A DNA stretch of 64,000 bases from Gemmatimonadaceae bacterium (GTDB lineage: Bacteria > Latescibacterota > UBA2968 > UBA8231): contig JAPOZM010000105.1 in NCBI GenBank assembly GCA_026706075.1, forward strand, positions 1 through 64,000, in the 5' to 3' direction. This document shows positions 44,376 to 52,129 of this stretch, piece after piece (positions within the stretch are counted from its first letter, which is position 1; each line of letters starts with the position of its first letter). Both the position numbers and the translations under genes were made by a program. Below the pieces are notes generated by a model, which was not told the origin of the DNA, made no database searches, and worked only from the letters and a program-made list of their open reading frames with translations.

Positions 44376-45731
44376 TCAAGTCATCCACCGCGGCCAGACC
44401 GCCTCGGCCAGGAAGAGCTGCGACTGCCGGGCGCCGCCCGCGCCCCAGGCCGTCCAGCGGTCGTCGGGCGAGAACGCCGGGTGCGGATGGATGCAGCGCC
44501 ACACCGTGTCGTGGCGCGCCAGCGGCCGCATCTCGATGAACGGTCCCCGCTTGCGGAACACGCCGATCCAGCGGTGCGCCTCCGGCCAGCGGTAGCCTTC
44601 CGGCCCGATCGCCTGGGGATCGCGGCGCGCCGACGACACGGGGCCCTCGGCGGCCTCGCCTTCCCCTTCCTGCACATACCGCTCCAGGTCGCCCCGTCCC
44701 TCGAACCAGAACGGGCCGGGGTCGGCGGCGTCGCCCACCCAGAGGTCGGCCTTCGAGTTGCACTTGAAGTGGATGGGCTCGCGGCCGGGGAAGACCCAGC
44801 GGCGGTCCACCCGGTTGACCAGGTCCACGTCGATCATCTCCGCGCGCCGCACCGGGCTGACCGGGACGCCGTCGCGGTCGTGTTGGGTGTAGGTGTACAG
44901 CAGCGACTCGACGTGGTTGTCCGGCGCCGGGTAGTAGTGGTTGACCATCTCGAACGGCTGCTGAGCGAAGATCGGCAGCGGATCCTGCAAGGGCACCAGC
45001 CGCTCCAGGTCGACCCGCATGAACCACATCGTCTTCAGCCCGGTGGGCTGGGTGCGGGTGTAGCTGCCGAAGAACAGGTAGGAAGGGTCGCCCCGGCAGA
45101 TGTACAAATGGCTGTCGGCCGCGGCGAGGTTCTCCGCGCTCGGGCCGTGGTAGACGACCGCCTGCCGCCCTTCCTGAAGGTCGCACAGCACCACCAGCGT
45201 CTCGCTGCCGTGCCGGTAGCGGTTCTCGTCCCGCCACGGCCAGTCCGATGCGCCCTCCGGCCGGCAGCTCAGCACCATGTAGCGCCCGCAGCTCGACAGG
45301 TCGGGGCCGCCCAGGTTGCCGCATCCCGGCGGCGACTCGGCCACGACCTCCTCGCGCAGGCTCTCCATGTCCAGGCAGCAGACCCGCTTGCCCCGGCTGT
45401 AGTAGATGCGTCCGCGCTCCGGGTCGCAGGTCAGACCGCCGGAGCCCGCTCCCCCGCCGGGTCGCTTCTCGATGCCGGCCAGCACCGGCGGCTCGTCCGA
45501 GTCGGTGAGCTGCACGATCGCGCCGGAGGCGATCTCCACCGCGTAGATCTGGCCGATGCCCGACCGGTTGGACGAGAACACGTAGCGCCCGGACCCGTCG
45601 ACGAACCCCTCCTGGTTGTAGTACGGGTGCACGTTGTGGCACGGCGCGTCGGTGAGCTGCACCACCTTCACCCCCGTCGCCGGCTCGCGGTACTCCCGTT
45701 TCTCCGAACGCAGAACGTCACCCTGTGCCAT
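44376..45731 (-). CDS. oligogalacturonate lyase-like propeller protein
   Basis: 451 residues. The start 'VVQLTDAPCHNVHPYYNQEG' and YVFSSNRSGIGQIYAVEI resemble the seven-bladed oligogalacturonate lyases (PL22) and TolB-like propellers. Later His-bearing strands (EMVNHYYPAPDNHVES; EPIHFKCNSKADLWVGD; IHPHPAFSPDDRWTAW) could supply the metal site of that family. No signal peptide is present, consistent with the cytoplasmic family. Cleavage of oligogalacturonate would feed uronic acid pathways. A non-catalytic propeller remains possible. Confidence 0.6.
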   Translation of the reverse strand: MAQGDVLRSEKREYREPATGVKVVQLTDAPCHNVHPYYNQEGFVDGSGRYVFSSNRSGIGQIYAVEIASGAIVQLTDSDEPPVLAGIEKRPGGGAGSGGLTCDPERGRIYYSRGKRVCCLDMESLREEVVAESPPGCGNLGGPDLSSCGRYMVLSCRPEGASDWPWRDENRYRHGSETLVVLCDLQEGRQAVVYHGPSAENLAAADSHLYICRGDPSYLFFGSYTRTQPTGLKTMWFMRVDLERLVPLQDPLPIFAQQPFEMVNHYYPAPDNHVESLLYTYTQHDRDGVPVSPVRRAEMIDVDLVNRVDRRWVFPGREPIHFKCNSKADLWVGDAADPGPFWFEGRGDLERYVQEGEGEAAEGPVSSARRDPQAIGPEGYRWPEAHRWIGVFRKRGPFIEMRPLARHDTVWRCIHPHPAFSPDDRWTAWGAGGARQSQLFLAEAVWPRWMT

Positions 45732-45854
45732 CTGTGGCCTCCCTCGCCATCATACCGCGCCCTCCGCGGAGCGTGCGCCGCGACCATACCGGGCGATCAC
45801 GCCGCTTACGGTCCGAGAATCTAGACCCGGCCCGTCCCTTCGCCACCGGTTTCT

Positions 45855-45866
45855 CCCCCCCCCCCC
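45855..45866 (+). repeat. homopolymeric C tract (12 bases)
   Basis: Twelve consecutive C residues lie between two divergent genes, about 75 bases before the start of the Gfo/Idh/MocA gene at 45941 and 125 bases before the start of the lyase-like gene. Such a tract can slip and alter promoter spacing, but it is also a common sequencing error site. Confidence 0.6.
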
Positions 45867-45940
45867 GCCCCGACGGGCGGACCGCCCGGGGACAGCCGCA
45901 CCGCTTGCTCCCCGGTCGGGCTCTGCAGAGCTTGTGCACG

Positions 45941-46966
45941 ATGAGACCAGTCACTCGCCACGGGATCGCCGTCGTCGGCACCGGCTACATCGGGGGCCAG
46001 CACATGGGCGCCGTCGCCGCCAACCCCAGGGCTTGCCTGGAGGTGATCTGCTCCACGGAACGCAGCCGCGGCATCGCCGAGGAGCTGCGGCAGGCCCACG
46101 GGGCCGGGCGCACCACCACCGACTACGAGGACGTGCTCGACGACGACCGGGTCGACGTCGTCTACCTGTGCACGCCGAACTCCCGGCACGAGGCCCAGGC
46201 GGTGGCCGCCCTGGAGACGGGCAGGCACCTCTTCGTCGAGAAGCCCCTGGCCGTGACCGTGGCGCAGGCCCGCCGCATCGTGGCCGCCGCGCGCGCCTCC
46301 GGCACCCGGGTCATGGTCGGCCACGGCGCCCGCTTCAGCCGCATCTTCGTCGCCATCCACGAGCTGGTGCGCAGCGGCCGGCTGGGCGAGGCCTGCTTCG
46401 TGGAGGGGGACTACGTCCACGACCTCGGCCCCTTCCTCGGCCTGCCGGGCCACGACTGGTGGATGGACGCGGCCGACGAGGGGCCGCTGCCGATCCTCGG
46501 CGGCGCCTGCCACCCCGTCGACCTGATGCGCTGGATCGCCGGCGAGATCGTCGAGGTCAGCGCCTTCGGGGCCCGCCGCAACATCCCCGAGGCCCCCTGG
46601 CACGACACGGTGATCGCCAACCTCCGCTTCGCCAGCGGCGCCCTGGGCAAGTGCCTGGTCTCCTGCGGCGCCAAGGTCCCCTACGCCATGAACCTCTCCT
46701 ACTACGGCACCCGGGGCTCGGTGATCAACGACCGCCTCTTCCTCGACGGCATCCCCCACGTGGAGGAGTTCATGCGCCTGCCCGTGCCGATCCGGGCCGA
46801 GGACCACACCTGCGCCGAGGAGCTGGACCACCTCCTCGATTGCGTCGAGTCCGGGGAGCCGACGGCGATCGACGCCGTCGAGGGGGCGCGCTCGCTGGCG
46901 GTCTGCTGCGCCATGGCAGAGTCGATCGAGGCCGGCCGTCCGGTGCCGGTGACCCTCGACTTCTGA
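45941..46966 (+). CDS. Gfo/Idh/MocA family oxidoreductase
   Basis: 341 residues. HGIAVVGTGYIGGQHMG is the nucleotide-binding loop and GRHLFVEKPLAV the EKP motif. HDLGPFLGLPGHDWWMD is an uncommon insert near residue 165, and GGACHPVDLMRWI carries the conserved His/Asp. The ribosome site is weak. The ATG at 45941 was chosen because upstream in-frame codons are proline/arginine-rich. The next gene starts at TGATG overlapping its stop. Confidence 0.9.
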   Translation: MRPVTRHGIAVVGTGYIGGQHMGAVAANPRACLEVICSTERSRGIAEELRQAHGAGRTTTDYEDVLDDDRVDVVYLCTPNSRHEAQAVAALETGRHLFVEKPLAVTVAQARRIVAAARASGTRVMVGHGARFSRIFVAIHELVRSGRLGEACFVEGDYVHDLGPFLGLPGHDWWMDAADEGPLPILGGACHPVDLMRWIAGEIVEVSAFGARRNIPEAPWHDTVIANLRFASGALGKCLVSCGAKVPYAMNLSYYGTRGSVINDRLFLDGIPHVEEFMRLPVPIRAEDHTCAEELDHLLDCVESGEPTAIDAVEGARSLAVCCAMAESIEAGRPVPVTLDF

Positions 46967-47892
46967 TGGGGGACCTGCGGCGTCTGGACGCGCTGCCCCG
47001 GGGCTGCTCCGCCTCCGCCTGGCTCGAGGGGCTGCTGCCGGATCCCCCGGAAGACCTCGAATCCCGCCTCGACCGCTGCCGCAAGCTCCTCGATGATGGC
47101 CGCTTCGACCGGGAGGCCAGTCTCTTCGCCGGCCGCCGGGAGGACCCCGCCGCCCTCGTGGTGTGCACCACGGCCGGGTCCGCTTCGCGCCTCGAGATGC
47201 TCGCCGTCGGGGAGGGTGACCGGCGCCGCGGCCTCGGGAGGGCCCTGCTGACGGCGGCGGTCTCCTCCCTGCGGGCGCGGGGACAGGCCACGGTCCGCGC
47301 CGAGCCGGTGTCGAGCCGCGAGGGGCCGTGGCGGTCCCTTCTGGAGTCCCTGGGCTTCGAGGGGCGCTCCCTCGGGTCCCTGCGCATGCACCGGCGGCTC
47401 AACGGCCGGCTTCCCGCCCACCCCGTTCCTCCGGGGTACGAGCTGCGCTGCCTCCGGCCCGGGGAGGAGGAGGCCTGGGTCGAGTTGAGGAACGCCTGCT
47501 TCCCCGGCGACCCCTGGCCGCCGGAGCGCTACGGAAGCGAGCTGTCCGACAGCCCCGTGTACGAGCTTGATAGAATCCTGGTGGCCACGCGGGAGGGGCG
47601 GCTCGCCGGCACGACGATCGCCTGGGAGGCCGACTACGGAGGGTCGCCCGGCGGCCTCATCCACTGGGTCGGGGTGCATCCCCGTCACCGCGGCGCCGGC
47701 CTGGCCAAGGCCCTGAACGCGCGCGCCCTGCGGCAACTGGCGGACCGGGGCTACGCCGAGGCCTGGCTGAACACGTCGCGCCGCTTCGAGCCGGCCGTGG
47801 GCCTCTACCATCGGCTGGGCTTCGAGATCCACCGGGAGATGCTCGCCTATGAGCTGATCCTTGGCGGCCAGGCGGAGGCGCCGGCGCCGTGA
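46966..47892 (+). CDS. double GNAT-domain N-acetyltransferase
   Basis: 308 residues with two GNAT folds. The first has LEMLAVGEGDRRRGLGRALL near residue 85 (acetyl-CoA-binding RRxGxG/A loop). The second has WVGVHPRHRGAGLAKALNARAL near residue 232 and ends in LYHRLGFEIHRE. The arrangement resembles mycothiol synthase-like tandem GNATs, but the substrate is unknown. TGATG coupling before and GTGA coupling after place it inside the sugar cluster. Confidence 0.85.
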   Translation: MGDLRRLDALPRGCSASAWLEGLLPDPPEDLESRLDRCRKLLDDGRFDREASLFAGRREDPAALVVCTTAGSASRLEMLAVGEGDRRRGLGRALLTAAVSSLRARGQATVRAEPVSSREGPWRSLLESLGFEGRSLGSLRMHRRLNGRLPAHPVPPGYELRCLRPGEEEAWVELRNACFPGDPWPPERYGSELSDSPVYELDRILVATREGRLAGTTIAWEADYGGSPGGLIHWVGVHPRHRGAGLAKALNARALRQLADRGYAEAWLNTSRRFEPAVGLYHRLGFEIHREMLAYELILGGQAEAPAP

Positions 47893-48899
47893 CCGCGATC
47901 CCCACCCTCCTCGTCGGCGGCGGCCGCATGGGAACCGCCCACCTGCGGGGGATCGCCCGCATCCCGGAGCTGGCCGCGGTGACCGCCGCCGTCGAGCCCC
48001 ACGAGGCGCACCGCGAGCGCCTGCGGCGGGACCACGGCATCGAGCGGCTCCACGACGACCTGGGCTCCGCTCTCGAGGCGGAGCCGGTGGAGGCCGTCTT
48101 CGTCTGCACGCCGAACCACGTGCACGCCCGCTACGCCCTCGCCTGCCTGCGCTCGGGCCGGCACGTCTTCGTCGAGAAGCCCCTGGCCCTGACCGTGGGC
48201 GACGCCGACGCCATGGTGGCCGCCGCCGAGGCCGGGGGGCGACTGCTCATGTCGGGACAGACCCTGCGGTTCGAACCCCGTCTGCGGCAGGTGAAGGCGC
48301 TCCTCGACGGCGGCCGCATCGGCGAGGTGCGCCACGTCCTGCACCGGCGCATGAGCCCGGGCCGCGGCGGCGACGAGGCCAGCTGGTTCGCCCGCCAGGC
48401 GGAGTCGGGCGGCATCCTGCCGGGGATCGGGTCCCACTCCTTCGACATTCTCCTCTGGTGGCTCGGGGACCGGGCGGCCACGGCCTACGCCGTGGTGCGG
48501 GCCCTCGACCCCCATCCGGCTGTCGACATCGAGGACGAGGTCTCCATGGTCGCCGTCACCCGCCGGGGGGCGATCCTCAACGTGGCCCTCTCCTTCCACC
48601 ACCCGGCCGGCTACGAGTGGACCGTGGCCGGCACCGGCGGGGTGATCCAGCTCGCCTCGACCAGCGGCGGCCTGATCGTCAACGGCGATCCCCTGGAGCC
48701 GCAGCCTTCGGTGACCCTGCCCGGCGAAGAGGACATCCACCGCGAGTTCTTCACCGCCATCCGCGACGGCCGCCCCCTGGCCCAGGCGGCCGGCGCCGAG
48801 GTCCGCCACACGGTGGCCCTCGCCTGCGCCGCCGGGGAGTCGGGCCGCACCGGCCGGGTGGTCGCCGTCGACCCTGGACCCTCAGGCGCAGGAGGCTGA
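47889..48899 (+). CDS. Gfo/Idh/MocA family oxidoreductase
   Basis: 336 residues from a GTG overlapping the preceding stop. LLVGGGRMGTAHLRG forms the Rossmann loop, GRHVFVEKPLAL the EKP motif, and GGILPGIGSHSFDILLW the conserved active-site His/Asp segment. Two bases separate its stop from the next GTG start. It probably shares a pathway with the isomerase that follows. Confidence 0.92.
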   Translation: MTAIPTLLVGGGRMGTAHLRGIARIPELAAVTAAVEPHEAHRERLRRDHGIERLHDDLGSALEAEPVEAVFVCTPNHVHARYALACLRSGRHVFVEKPLALTVGDADAMVAAAEAGGRLLMSGQTLRFEPRLRQVKALLDGGRIGEVRHVLHRRMSPGRGGDEASWFARQAESGGILPGIGSHSFDILLWWLGDRAATAYAVVRALDPHPAVDIEDEVSMVAVTRRGAILNVALSFHHPAGYEWTVAGTGGVIQLASTSGGLIVNGDPLEPQPSVTLPGEEDIHREFFTAIRDGRPLAQAAGAEVRHTVALACAAGESGRTGRVVAVDPGPSGAGG

Positions 48900-48901
48900 G
48901 C

Positions 48902-49801
48902 GTGTTCCGCATCGGCGCCATGAGCATCGCCCTCGGGAGGGAGATCGACGGAGGGCGGACCCCGGAGCGGATCGTGCACGAGGCCGCCCGCCTCGGCCTC
49001 GACGGGGTCGAGTTCTACGAGTCGGACTGGGGCGGCTCCCCGGGGGACCCGGCGGCGGCCCCCGCCCTCGCCGAGACGGCCGCCGCCGCCGCGGTGCGGC
49101 TCTTCGCCATCGGATCCGCGGCGCGGCTGGGATACCACGACGGGCGCGCGGTGGAGGCGATGGCCACGCTCCGGCGGCAGGTCGACGTGGCGGCGGCGGT
49201 GGGCGCCCGTGTGGTGACCTTCGCCGCCATCGACTCCCAGCCCCTGCCCGCCGGCCGGGACCCGTCCCAAGGCGGACTGCCCTTCGCCGGCGCCGCCGGT
49301 CCCCTGGTCCGCCAGATGCGCGAGCTGGCCGAGTACGCCGGCGAGCGCGAGGTGGAGGTGGCCCTCCTCAACCACGGTTCCTTCGCCTGCACCAGCTGGC
49401 ACCAGGAGTGGGTGGTGCAGCTGGCCGGCGCCGCCAACGCCGGGGCCTGCCTCGATCCGGGCAACTACCTCTACTACGAGGGCGAGGACCCGGTGGCCGC
49501 CACCCGGCGGCTGCGGGAGCGGGTCACCGCCGTGCGCCTCGGGGACTGGCGCCTCCGGGAGCGGGACCTCGTGGCCGCCGGGTTCGCCGCCGACGGCGGG
49601 TTGCACCCCTGGGAGGCGGCGGTCTTCGGCGAGGGCGAGGTCGACCACGGCGCCTGCCTGCGCCTCCTGCGGGAGGCGGGTTACGACGGCTGGCTCTCCA
49701 TCAAGAGCGCCGGCTCCTCCCCCCTCGGGCCGGACGACGCCCTGCGCCGAACCCTGGATGAGGTGCGGCGGCTGGCGGCCTCCATCGACGGAGAATCCTG
49801 A
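48902..49801 (+). CDS. sugar phosphate isomerase/epimerase (TIM barrel)
   Basis: 299 residues, GTG start. LGLDGVEFYESDWGG carries the first barrel acid. 'VEVALLNHGSFACTSWHQEW' and ACLDPGNYLYYEG provide the central metal-site segments, and YDGWLSIKSAGSSP the last strand. The usual final Glu is replaced by Lys (LSIK), so metal ligation may differ from the standard family. Coupled by TGATG to the amidohydrolase gene. Confidence 0.85.
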   Translation: MFRIGAMSIALGREIDGGRTPERIVHEAARLGLDGVEFYESDWGGSPGDPAAAPALAETAAAAAVRLFAIGSAARLGYHDGRAVEAMATLRRQVDVAAAVGARVVTFAAIDSQPLPAGRDPSQGGLPFAGAAGPLVRQMRELAEYAGEREVEVALLNHGSFACTSWHQEWVVQLAGAANAGACLDPGNYLYYEGEDPVAATRRLRERVTAVRLGDWRLRERDLVAAGFAADGGLHPWEAAVFGEGEVDHGACLRLLREAGYDGWLSIKSAGSSPLGPDDALRRTLDEVRRLAASIDGES

Positions 49802-50961
49802 TGTCCTTCGACCTCGTCCTCAGCGGCGGCCACGTCATCGACCCGCGCAACGGCCTCGACGGCCCCATGGACGTGGCCGTCCAGGACGGCCGCATCGCCG
49901 CCGTGGGCCCCGGCCTGGCCGCCGGCGCCGACCGCAGCGTCGACGTGGGCGGCCTCTACGTCACGCCGGGACTGATCGACATCCACCTCCACGCCTTCGG
50001 CGGCTTCAACGCCTGGTTGTTCCCCGATCCGTACTGCCTGAGCTGCGGGGTCACCACCGCCGTCGACACCGGCAGCAGCGGCTTCAAGGACTTCGAGCGC
50101 TTCCGGGAGACGATCATGGAGCCGTCGACGACCCGGGTCCTCGCCTTCCTCAACATCGTCGGCGCCGGCATGACCGGGCCTCCGGAGCAGGACACGACGG
50201 ACATGGACCCGGAGCCCTGCGCCGAGACGGTGGGCGCCCACCGCGACCGCCTCGTGGGCACCAAGTCCGCCCACTTCGGGGGGCCGGGATGGGAGTCGGC
50301 GGGGGGCGCCATCGAGGCCGCCCGCCTGAGCGGCACCATCGCCATGGTCGACTTCTCGCCGCGGCCCACGCGGACCTACGCCGAGCTCCTCGAGCGTTTC
50401 GAGGCCGGCGACATCCACACCCACCTCTACTCGACGCGCACGCCCTTGGTCGACAAGGAGACGCGCAGGGTCGCCGACTACGTGTGGGCCGCCCGCGAGC
50501 GCGGCGTCGTCTTCGACCTGGGCCACGGCAACATGAGCTTCTACTGGCACCTGGCGGTGCCGGCCATGGAGCAGGGCTTCCCGCCCGACACGATCAGCAC
50601 CGACCTGCACCGCCGCAGCCGCCTGCTCTCCAACGCCACCATGGACGTGACCATGTCGAAGATGCTCGCCGTGGGGATGCCCCTGCGGGAGGTCGTGCAC
50701 CGCTCTACCTGGCGCCCGGCGCAGGTCATCGGCCGGCCGGAGCTCGGGCACCTGGGGGTGGGCGCCGAGGCCGACATCGCCGTCCTCGAGCTGGTCCCCG
50801 GCGAGTTCCGGTTCGTCGACAGCACCCGCAGCACCATGCCGGGCCGGCACCGCCTGCAGTGCCACATGACCCTGCGCGCCGGCGAGGTGGTGTGGGACCT
50901 GCACGGACGCTCCTTCCCTGACTGGCGGGAAACGCTGCCCACCGCCTGGCGCCGCGAGTAG
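49801..50961 (+). CDS. amidohydrolase/deacetylase family metalloenzyme
   Basis: 386 residues. Beta-sandwich start (LVLSGGHVIDPRNG), then the metal motif DIHLHAF (His62, His64), HTHLYS in the middle, FDLGHGN and STDLHRR with further ligands, and a C-terminal VGAEADIAVLEL sandwich strand. This is the D-aminoacylase/dihydroorotase-like branch often annotated as amidohydrolase/deacetylase. Together with the adjacent GNAT gene it may handle an acylated amino-sugar or amino acid, which is inference. A one-base overlap joins it to the isomerase gene. Confidence 0.88.
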   Translation: MSFDLVLSGGHVIDPRNGLDGPMDVAVQDGRIAAVGPGLAAGADRSVDVGGLYVTPGLIDIHLHAFGGFNAWLFPDPYCLSCGVTTAVDTGSSGFKDFERFRETIMEPSTTRVLAFLNIVGAGMTGPPEQDTTDMDPEPCAETVGAHRDRLVGTKSAHFGGPGWESAGGAIEAARLSGTIAMVDFSPRPTRTYAELLERFEAGDIHTHLYSTRTPLVDKETRRVADYVWAARERGVVFDLGHGNMSFYWHLAVPAMEQGFPPDTISTDLHRRSRLLSNATMDVTMSKMLAVGMPLREVVHRSTWRPAQVIGRPELGHLGVGAEADIAVLELVPGEFRFVDSTRSTMPGRHRLQCHMTLRAGEVVWDLHGRSFPDWRETLPTAWRRE

Positions 50962-51080
50962 CCCGCCGCCAGCCCTCCTCCCGGGGGGTCCGTGACCGGG
51001 GGCGGGCAAAGACCGTAATTGTCCCGCCGCCGCCCCGCGGCAGGCGCCCTGCAAAGGTTTTCACCACGAGGAACCGCCAC

Positions 51081-52109
51081 ATGCGACCAGAAGAGATCCA
51101 GGCCGCCATCGACCGCTGCCCCCGGCGGCGGATGCTGCACCTGCCCACCCCCCTGCAGCCCCTGGACCGCCTCCAGGAGGTCGTCGGCGGCCCCCGGGTC
51201 TGGGTGAAGCGCGACGACCTGACGGGGCTGGCCTTCGGCGGCAACAAGTCCCGCTACCTCGAGTTCACCCTCGCCGAGGCGATCGAGCAGGGCGCCGACG
51301 CCGTCGTCCTCAGCGCCGTGGTGCACTCCAACCACTGCCGGCAGTTCGCCGCCGCCGCCGCCCGCCTGGGCCTGGAGGCGGTGGTCGTCCTGCGGCAGAG
51401 CGACACCCCCATGGGGCTCACCGACCCGGTGACCGGCAACTACCTCCTGCACCATCTCTTCGGGGCGCGGGTCCGCGTCGCCCCGCCGGAGGAGGTGGGC
51501 CCAATGATCGAGGAGGAGATGGAGCGCTTCCGGCGCCGGGGCCGCACCCCCTTCACGGGGGTCTCGGCGGTCCTGTCCCGCGTCGCCTACGTGCAGTGCG
51601 CCCTGGAGCTGGCGGCCCAGTGCGACGCCGCCGGCGTCGAGCCCGCCGAGGTCTTCGTCGGGTCCGGCGGCAACAGTCTCGCCGGGCTGGTGGCCGGGTT
51701 CCGGCTGCTGCGCCGGCAGACCCCCTTCATCGGCACTCCACAGAGCCACGTGGCCGACGCCGGGTCCGCCGCCGGGTCGGTCGTTGCGAGGGCGTCCGAG
51801 ACGATCGAGCGCCTGGGTCTGGCCTGCGATCCGATGCCGGCGGCGGACGGCATCCGCGTCGACGACCGCTGGGTCGGCCCGGGGTTCGGGATCCTCGACG
51901 GGCCCACCCGCGAAGCGATCGGCCTGCTCGCGCGGACGGAGGGGCTCCTGGTCGATCCCACTTACACGGGCAAGGCATTCACCGGCCTGCTGGCCGAACT
52001 CCGCGGCGGCCGCTGGGCCGAGGACGCCGACATCGTCTTCGTGCACACCGGCGGCACGCCCCTGGTCTTCACCTACGGGGAGAGCCTGCTCGAGAAGTCC
52101 CCAGCCTGA
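51081..52109 (+). CDS. PLP enzyme of the ACC deaminase/D-cysteine desulfhydrase family
   Basis: 342 residues. VWVKRDDLTGLAFGGNKSRYLE contains the PLP-binding Lys56. SNHCRQFAAAAARLGL gives the phosphate-side region, VGSGGNSLAGLVAG the Gly-rich loop and VHTGGTP the closing motif. Members cleave 1-aminocyclopropane-1-carboxylate or D-cysteine. The motif alone does not decide between them, and D-amino acid use is the commoner bacterial role. The 119-base gap before it holds no clear promoter. Confidence 0.88.
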   Translation: MRPEEIQAAIDRCPRRRMLHLPTPLQPLDRLQEVVGGPRVWVKRDDLTGLAFGGNKSRYLEFTLAEAIEQGADAVVLSAVVHSNHCRQFAAAAARLGLEAVVVLRQSDTPMGLTDPVTGNYLLHHLFGARVRVAPPEEVGPMIEEEMERFRRRGRTPFTGVSAVLSRVAYVQCALELAAQCDAAGVEPAEVFVGSGGNSLAGLVAGFRLLRRQTPFIGTPQSHVADAGSAAGSVVARASETIERLGLACDPMPAADGIRVDDRWVGPGFGILDGPTREAIGLLARTEGLLVDPTYTGKAFTGLLAELRGGRWAEDADIVFVHTGGTPLVFTYGESLLEKSPA

Positions 52110-52129
52110 TCCGAGGACTCTGCACCCCC

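Noticed and set aside
50962-51080. GCCCGCC...GGCGGGC pairing as a terminator after the amidohydrolase gene.
   Set aside because: The loop would exceed 30 bases and no T-run follows.
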